A stretch of 64,000 nt of DNA, taken from assembly GCA_950295325.1 (NCBI GenBank), contig OX485803.1, positions 39,323,554 to 39,387,553 of the forward strand, given 5' to 3'. Each line of letters begins with the position of its first letter. The first letter of the stretch is position 1. Made by a program: the position numbers and the translations under genes. Below are positions 57,510 through 64,000 of this stretch, one piece after another. The DNA is from Polytrichum commune. Lineage: Eukaryota > Streptophyta > Polytrichopsida > Polytrichales > Polytrichaceae. The notes under the pieces are model-generated. The model was given only the letters and a program-made list of their open reading frames with translations, was not told the DNA's origin and did no database searches.

Positions 57510-60500
57510 TTATTCATCAGTAGTAGCACTAGACATGAAACTATCTTTTGCCTCATCATCTATATATATTCGAGCACCTTTGCATTGCGAATTGATTTTG
57601 GAACTATAGCAAGATTCTTCATTTGGATCCGAATCTTCGAGATTCAACATTGCAATTGCAACATTCTCGGCATATGATGGGAGACGCGGGCTACGGCTTG
57701 GGCTTCATAGGAATTGTCTATGTGCCCAAAACGGGAGACATGTCCTCTTTCCAATCGTATTCCTGAAATCAAATCGATGAAACATGTAAATAATGTGAAG
57801 AAATAAAAATGAACCAATGAATTAAATGAAACGAATGAATTGAATAAAAATTTATTGTATTAAAACTTACTCACACTCAAATTCAAGCATCTTCTCATCC
57901 GAGAGGTCATCATCTTCTTTTGTGAGATCTTGTATATTCTCCTTAGATGACCCCTCTTTCAAAACGTTTTCCAAAAGCGGTTTTAATATGTGCTCAAACA
58001 TGTCATTATCACCCTTAAATGCAAGAAGATGTCTGCCACATGCGCGTGTTGCTAGGATAGAAGCTCCAGTGGAACATGTCAAATCAACGACGCGTCCATT
58101 CGATGGTGTAAACAATTCAATAAGATCTTTGAAAAAAACGCGGCGATTTTTGATATGGCCCCCTCCAAGGTCTTCCCGATTTTTGAAGAAGCATGTTTTT
58201 TTCATCCACAAAATTGAAAAGCAAGTTTTTGCTTTTCAATCCAGTGCCAAAAAAAGTGGAGTTTGGTTGTCTCGTGGATTTTGTGGTAGTAAAATCCCTT
58301 ACCAAGACATGAGCCATAAATGCCGGAGTCTACAAAAAAATATAAATTGTGTTAAAACTATATACAATGCAAATAACACCAAAATAATTAAATAGAAACA
58401 ATTGTGATATGTTATACTTACGGTGTAGGTTGGAGACTCCGGATCCTTGAACACCATGTACGAATTGAAGCAAATAAAAGTCCTAAGAACTTTCATGTTG
58501 CCGTTGTGTAAGGTTGAATTCAAAACCTTCTTGGTTTGCATATCGATAGCAGAAAATACTATAAGGACGCCATCATCAGATAAGATGGACTTGCACAAGG
58601 ACATTGTTGCAACCATCCAGTTCTTGTCATATTTATTCTAAAGAGGAATTTCAGCAGGTCTATTGGAGAGGTTGAAGTCAAGACCGTCGGGAAATTGCAG
58701 AAAAACCAAGTCAACGGCAAATGGAGTCGGACTTCCCATGACATGAAATTCGCGATTGTCTTTGAACTGAAATACCACAATATATTACAATATAAGACAC
58801 AAAATAAAATCCAAATGAAAGTAAGAACATTACAGAAAATACCAAAACAATAATACTTACGTTTTCAAGAAATGTCCGCCATTGGATCCACTCAGGAGGG
58901 CCTACTTCAACCCCTTCAGACTTGTTCTTGACAGCAGTAGATCGAGCAAAAGAGAGCGTGAGAAAGTTCTTCAGTATGAATAACTCTTTTTTCAAAACAT
59001 TCGTTGGCGCACGATGAATAGCGTCATAGGTGCTCGAGTAATGGAATTCCAATACATCGCACCCAGACTTTGAACTTTTGCCTCCAAGTGGATTCTTATC
59101 CAAATCATTGGAAAGAACAAACAATTCTTCATGTTGTGAAATTTCCGATTGATCTTGTATTTTGGTTTCAGGAACATGTTTCCTCTTACGATGTTTTGTC
59201 TCTTTTGGTTCTGGCTCTCTAAGTTTAAGCTGCACAATTTGTGCTTGCAAAATTGCAGTATCACGAGGATCCACATTTTTAGAATCATTTATCTGATGGA
59301 TTGTCTTCTCACTTGACGGACATGCATCCTTAGGACAATCAAGATACCAACCACAATCCTCATAGTGTGGGAGCGACCAATCCAAACAAATCTCAGTAGT
59401 GAACATGCATGAATCTCCTGCACCAGTGTCACGCCAATTTGGGAAAAAAACGAGGTTCCCCTATAACGCATTTATGTGGAATCAAAACATATCGAAAATA
59501 CCTACACACAAAAATATTGTAAATCAAATATTCCATGACAATTTGACAAATGGAATAAAAAAAATAAAAAAAATAAAAAAATAAAGTTGTACCTGTATAA
59601 TACACGTTTCATAGCAAGATCAATATTAGGTTGCTCATCCCAACCGTTGTGTTTTTTAACTTTTCCGCTTTGGATTATCTAAATCTCCGTAGCTACAAAT
59701 TCTTCTCATATTTTGTTTTGGTTTGAAATCATTTTCTTTTCTCATTCTTCTATCTATTTCCTTGTTTTGGGCCACCTCGTACATTTTGGTTTTCGGGGCA
59801 AAAAAAAATTGTGCTATTTTATGTCATTTTCTAGCTCCTATAACGTATTGCATGAATACTTGAGTAGACATATTTCTCATTTCTTGCATTCTAACCCCGT
59901 TTTGAATAGTTATTTTGCTCCTACGCTCTGAACATCGATTTAAATTCATACAATAGATATTTGTTTTACTTTTAGGCTCTCCTAGTCGTTTTACCTCCCA
60001 ACTTTTGGCCTTCCTAAGTTGCTCTTACAAACCCTGTGCGTTAACGCACAGGGTTTTATCTCCCAATTTTGACCTTCCTAAGTTGCGCTTACAAATCCTG
60101 TGCGTTAACGCACAAGGTTTCTCCTCCCAACTTTTTGCCTCCTAAGTTGCTTTTACAAACCCTGTGCGTTAACGCACAGGGTTTCTCCTCCCAACTTTTT
60201 GCCTCCTAAGTTGTTCTTACAAACCCTGTGCGTTAACGCACTGGGTTTCTTCTCCCAACTTTTTGCCTCCTAAGTTGCGCTTACAAACCCTGTGCGTTAA
60301 CGCACAAGGTTTCTCCTCCCAACTTGTTGCCTCCTAAGTTGCGCTTACAAACCCTGTGCGTTAACGTACAAGGTTTCTCCTCCCAACTTGTTGCCTCCTA
60401 AGTTGCGCTTACAAATCCTCTGCGTTAACGCACAAGGTTTCTCCTCCCAACTTTTGGCCTTCCTAAGTTGCTATTACAAACCCTGTGCGTTAACGCACAG

Positions 60501-61218
60501 GGTTTTAGCTCCCAACTTTTGGCCTTCCTAAGTTGCTCTTATAAACCTTGTGCGTTAACGTATAGGGTTTTACCTCCCAACTTCTCGCCTCCTAAGTTGC
60601 TCTTATAAACCCTGTGCGTTAATGTACAGGGTTTACCTCCCAACTTCTCGCCTTCTAAGTTGTTGTTATAAAACCTGTGCGTTAACGTACAGGGTTTCAC
60701 CTCCCAACTTCTCGCCTCTTAAGTTGCTCTTATAAACCCTGTGCGTTTTCCTCCTGACTTCTAGCCTTCCGAAATTTCTGTTATATACCATGTGCATTAA
60801 CGTATAGGGTTTCTCCTCTCCAATTTATAACCTCTATAAATTGCTACTACATGACATGTGAGTGAACGTACAAGGTTCTCCGTCCTAACTTATAACTTAT
60901 GCACTATCAAATTATGTGAACGTTGAACTGACTTACCTTTTTGTTTGTCGTCTTCTTTGAACCCGTCTTCAATTCGGACTCTGATATACGATCGTCTACA
61001 TCTTCTTTGCTCTTTGCACCTTCATCATCCTCCATCGCATCAAAATCCAGTGTCTTCACAGTTTCTTCTACTGTACTCAACAAGTTTCTTTTCCCTTCCT
61101 TTTTTGCATCATTTTTTCCCACACTGAGTTTGAACCTCTTTTTCTCGGAAGTGAAATACAAAGCTTTCCTACGTCTTCTCTTCGGCCTCACGGGTGTTCT
61201 CTCTACATCGTCTACCAT
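57510..61218 (-). pseudogene. Beta-type DNA amino-methyltransferase-like gene of a mobile element, six inferred exons, broken
   Basis: Inferred exons: 61218-60937, 59678-59593, 59501-58861, 58766-58422, 58329-57871 and 57762-57510, with GTAAGT or GTACAA donors, AG acceptors and phases that join. Exon 1 starts at ATG with a basic NLS-like stretch (RPKRRRRK) and then acidic sequence. Exon 3 has FPNWRDTGAGDSCMF and a Cys-rich segment (DCGWYLDCPKDAC), then a Lys-rich linker. Exon 4 has VDLVFLQFPDGLDFN where motif IV (D/S-P-P-Y) would stand, then SLCKSILSDDGVLIVF. Exon 5 has FKDLIELFTPSNGRVVDLTC, STGASILATRACGRHLLAF, matching the motif X-I block of N4/N6 amino-methyltransferases that place motif IV first. 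Both key motifs deviate, so activity is doubtful even before damage. Lesions: an extra T in a T7 run (59444-59450), TAG at 58638-58640, a frame change in exon 5 near 58200-58260, and TAGs in exon 6. The role is inferred only. Confidence 0.6.
60010..60880 (+). repeat. Minisatellite of ~64-bp units, each with a palindrome, in intron 1
   Basis: About 14 units, the first 12 at 63-66 bp spacing (palindromes starting near 60030, 60093, 60157, 60220, 60285, 60349, 60412, 60478, 60543, 60607, 60671, 60736) and two decayed units near 60787 and 60850. Each has CCTAAGTTGC-CTTACAA, then the palindrome with core CTGTGCGTTAACGCACAG, then TCTCCTCCCAACTT. In unit 1 the palindrome is perfect over 26 bp (60030-60055). 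Unit 12 lost its right half. The array lies wholly within intron 1 of the methyltransferase-like gene. Confidence 0.9.
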
Positions 61219-61740
61219 CGTTGGTGTCTATGATATGTTTTCTATCAGGTACTATCATTTATTCTTCCAATGTATCTATCTCACAAAATCCGGCGTATAT
61301 TACGATCACATGTTGTAATTGGCGTTCAATGAACGAGATATTTTAACGCGTTTGTCATTATGTGTTTATTTTTGTTATATCCGCCAAAATTTTCTGACAC
61401 CTACTTTGTTCTATTCATAATGATCAATAATTTATTTTTCCAACCAATTTTAATTCTTTCTACATCTGCGTCAGTCCACACATATATATTTTAAATTTCT
61501 ACCAATTCTTTTAGTATTTGACGCCGTTTTGTGTATATCTTGCTCGTAAATAGTCTCTGATTATTATTGTATTATGTCCACTTCTGTATTATTAGATGCT
61601 ATGTATCACACGCTTTCATCTCCATCTATTATTGTATCACACGTTTTCATTTCCATTCATTTCCTCACACAACTCTATGCAAAAACAACATTCACCCCAT
61701 ATTTTTGTGATGTGTTGTTCATATGGTTTTTTTATTTTCT
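61219..61740. promoter_or_regulatory. Shared divergent promoter region of the two-gene element
   Basis: The 522 bp separate the two start codons. It is AT-rich, with TATATATTTTAAAT at about 61484-61497 and ATATTTTAAC at about 61338. Candidate TATA boxes cannot be assigned to either direction with confidence. The Leu/Phe-rich 78-codon ORF at 61574-61810 is not accepted. Confidence 0.4.
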
Positions 61741-64000
61741 ATGGCTACCATTAGAGCTCATGGATCTTCTGCTCCCTTCATCTAGCCACTCCAAGATGAT
61801 GGTCATGTGAGTGTTTCAGAGGATTTATTTAGTTTGAGATTCAACCTCCAGATAGGAACCATGTATTTAGAGCATGAGATGTACTCTGCAGATGGAGAGG
61901 TGTATGAAACGATTTTGGTTCCAAAAAATAGAACTGATGTTGGTTTTATGTGGATCTTAGGACCTGGTTCATTTAGGGTGATAGGACTTTTTGAGTTTCA
62001 AATGCAAGCTTCAACTGTCATTTTGACAAACGAATCCGGTACATCCACAGTTCAAATTCTCTCTATCACACCTGTTAAGGTGGAACCCCTTGATAATAGT
62101 GTATTTGTGCTATCAGATTCAGAAGATGACATTTGTGCATTTGTTGATCTTTCAAACACATCGCCATTTCCATTTAGAAATGTTCATTCTATTCTTTCCC
62201 AACTTCCTATACATGTAACCAAATCCCCTTGCGGTCTTATGTATAAGAAGGTGGTTCCCCAAATCTCACCTTCTCAATGTCCTCCACTACACCCTTCACC
62301 TTCATCTACAGGGTTGACTATGGTTGATGCCTTGAAGCTGACAAAGTCAAGAAAAAAATCAAAGTCCGATCTTGCATCCATTGATTTTGACAGTATAAAT
62401 GTTCGTGAAGTCAAGTAATTACCATCTTCTTTTAATGGTGATGTTTTATTTCTCTTGCCTCCTGTGGCAGTCAAAGCTCCAAATACGTATGGTCGCTCAA
62501 TGGACGGCATGGACAAGATGTGGGACGGTCACCCTTGGTGCACCACCAAAACCACGAATATCCAAAATGACTTTGGACTGTCCTTCCGGCGCTCTACTTG
62601 TGCTGGTCATCTCCAATGCCATAATGACTACTGTGATTACATAAATCGCAATGGGGGCCTCCGGAACAACACTGAATGGGCCGGTTCAACTCCTATCCCA
62701 TTTGCTGTGGGTGTTGTTCCCACTACTAAGTCCACTGTCGAGTGTAAGGTATGTCGTTTCACACCTGTGTGCATTGCTTTGTGTAATGCTCGAATCATAT
62801 ACATTCACTCCACATCCGTTGGAATGTCCAGGGCTTGCATTCATCTTGGTGTACATGATCACCATGTGGCCAATGGCACATGCCGTGAATCATTGGACAT
62901 GGCATACCAATGCGTTGCAAATGAAGTATTGAAAATACCCACAGCAAAAAATTCAGCCATAGTTATGGCGGCGAGCAAACAATTCTTGGCTGATTACCTT
63001 CTCAAATCTCCCGCAAATGTCGAAGGCCATCACTTGGTTGGTTCATGCCTAGAGGTCGTCATGGACAAATTCAGCACTCTTGTTTCTCCAAATTGTTGTA
63101 ACCTTGTATCTGGATCAAAGCGTTTTTGCGTAGTGGAATGGGAACTATGGATAGTATTATGGCGCTCAAAGACCACTCTGCTTTCAAATTCGTCCATGGT
63201 AGTCGGTTCCCAGGGCAGTCAAAGGACAAAATGTTTGTTTTTAAGATGTCTGTAGACCTTCCAGGTAGTGGTGTGGAGCTTGTGAAGAGGATGCAAGTTG
63301 GTGGGGATATGGAGAATTCATGGATTATGTTTGACCATATCAACCGTTTGAAGGACTGGACGACCATGACTTGCCATGTGTACGACAGTCGATACTGTAA
63401 AGTGTTGACTATTGCGTATTGTGACATGCAATCTGAAGATGGTGCAGCGGAAATTCTCTTTTGGGTAAATTTGAATACTGTCATGGCAGATAATGATGTA
63501 CCAAACGTAAATTTCAAAGGGTTTATGGCTGATAGTGCTCAAGCTAATTGGAATGCGGTGAGGGCGATTTACGGGGATGGTGATCCAAGTCTACCCATGG
63601 TTGCACGTGAGCGTACATGTCTTTTCCATTGGTCCGTAAGCTTGGATAAGGTGACCCAAAAGTATATCAAACCATCCTTGCAATTTCAACACAAACAAAT
63701 ATGCAAAGATTACAAAGACGCGAAAACAATGGACGACGCTGAGACCAAATACCATGTTATTCGTTCTTGGTGGTTGTCATCTGGAGCTGCCTCCGAAGAA
63801 GGCATCCTTAGCCTTTCAGAGTGGTTGGGATTTTGGCACTTTCGTTACAGACAATGGGGTGGCCATATGCTACTTGTAAGTACATATCAAACTTCATTAT
63901 TCAATGTAATATATCCTATGTTTTTCTTATTTTTGTCTTTCTGTGTTGTTCATAGGATATGACAATAAAAGAACGTGCGGGAATGCCAATATGCAACCTT
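61741..64000 (+). pseudogene. MULE-like transposase with WRKY-GCM1-type zinc region, broken and cut by the window edge
   Basis: ATG at 61741 gives the natural start (MATIRAHGSSAPFI), but TAG at 61783-61785 interrupts it. The frame continues PLQDDGHVSVSEDLFSLRFN to about 62410. The N-terminal ~220 residues are acidic and hold a SUMO-interaction-like motif (VFVLSDSEDD). An intron lies at about 62405-62470. Exon 2 (62471-63875) has C..H..C....C (CAGHLQCHNDYCDY) and then CKVCRFTPVCIALCNA and SRACIHLGVHDHHVANGTCR, a Cys/His layout like WRKY-GCM1 fingers of plant transposases. The RNase H-like core follows: candidate Asp in CHVYDSRYC (63384), Asp in FMADSAQANW (63531) and C..H in TCLFHW (63618). 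A T5 run at 63123-63127 is one T short, shifting the frame. A GTAAGT donor at 63876 and AG acceptor at 63955 lead to a further exon starting GATATGACA that leaves the window. Confidence 0.65.

Larger units (their letters stand above)
57510..64000. mobile_element. Two-gene MULE-like element (transposase plus methyltransferase-like protein), partial
   Basis: Divergent genes at 61218 (leftward) and 61741 (rightward) share a 522-bp intergenic region. The right gene is a transposase. The left gene is unlike host genes in the window and shows the same decay pattern. The right end is outside the window, and no terminal inverted repeat could be defined beyond 57510, so boundaries are gene limits only. 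The classic MuDR pair is convergent, and here the order is divergent. It could alternatively be a transposase beside an unrelated decayed gene. Confidence 0.5.

Noticed and set aside
58447-58641. Plus-strand ORFs antisense to the methyltransferase-like gene (57922-58641)
   Set aside because: They are frame shadows. Splice signals and sequence blocks support the minus strand.
59289-59471. Alternative exon 3 start at a TTATAG acceptor (59458 region)
   Set aside because: The acceptor at 59502 joins in phase with the upstream exon at 59678-59593 and gives a longer protein-like sequence, at the cost of one T-run slip. The other reading remains possible.
60010-60880. CRISPR-like array
   Set aside because: Units are contiguous ~64-bp tandem repeats without unique spacers, inside a eukaryotic intron. 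It is a minisatellite.
62399-62644. 81-codon ORF overlapping the transposase zinc region
   Set aside because: It is an alternative frame of exon 2. The frame with clustered Cys/His is the supported one.

Overview
The window looks like intergenic DNA from a large, repeat-rich eukaryotic genome, most likely a land plant. The grounds are spliceosomal introns with GTAAGT donors and AG acceptors, MULE, hAT, PIF/Harbinger, pogo and LINE remnants, many MITEs, and no compact gene order. I cannot name the species. A non-seed plant is possible but unproven. I see no clearly intact host gene.

Positions 1-57,500 are a mosaic of small non-autonomous DNA transposons and decayed transposase fragments. I recognise these families: (B) a ~200-225 bp MULE-type MITE with ends TGATCGGGGAG/CTCCCCGATCA and 9-bp target duplications, six copies; (A) a Tourist/Harbinger-like MITE with TTA target duplications, four copies; (C) a ~220 bp element with CTACACTA...TAGTGTAG ends; (D) a ~540 bp element with related ends; (E) a ~430 bp element with AAGGTAGAAATACCATAA ends; (F) elements ending TACCAGGGCCACACC; and several long-arm foldback elements. 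Coding remnants are two hAT C-terminal fragments (4.7 and 16 kb), a PIF/Harbinger transposase C-terminus (28.8 kb), an internally deleted pogo/Tigger-like element (33.4-34.1 kb), the 5' end of a second pogo-like element (53.2 kb) and the zinc-finger tail of a LINE (53.8-54.3 kb). A few unrecognised short ORFs are listed with low confidence.

Positions 57,510-64,000 (running off the right edge) are the most interesting part: a pair of divergent, intron-containing genes about 520 bp apart. The rightward gene encodes a transposase with an acidic N-terminus, a Cys/His region of WRKY-GCM1 type and a MULE-like RNase H core. The leftward gene has six inferred exons. It encodes a basic and acidic N-terminus, a Cys-rich segment, and two blocks in the order expected of a beta-type amino (N4-cytosine or N6-adenine) DNA methyltransferase, but the catalytic motif IV and the motif I loop are strongly altered. 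Its first intron carries a minisatellite of about 14 units of ~64 bp, each centred on a perfect or near-perfect palindrome. Both genes carry TAG codons at places where CAG would fit, and single-base slips, several of them in homopolymers, so this copy is probably dead. I read the pair as one two-gene mobile element in which a methyltransferase-like protein accompanies the transposase. That association, rather than this damaged copy, is the candidate novel system.
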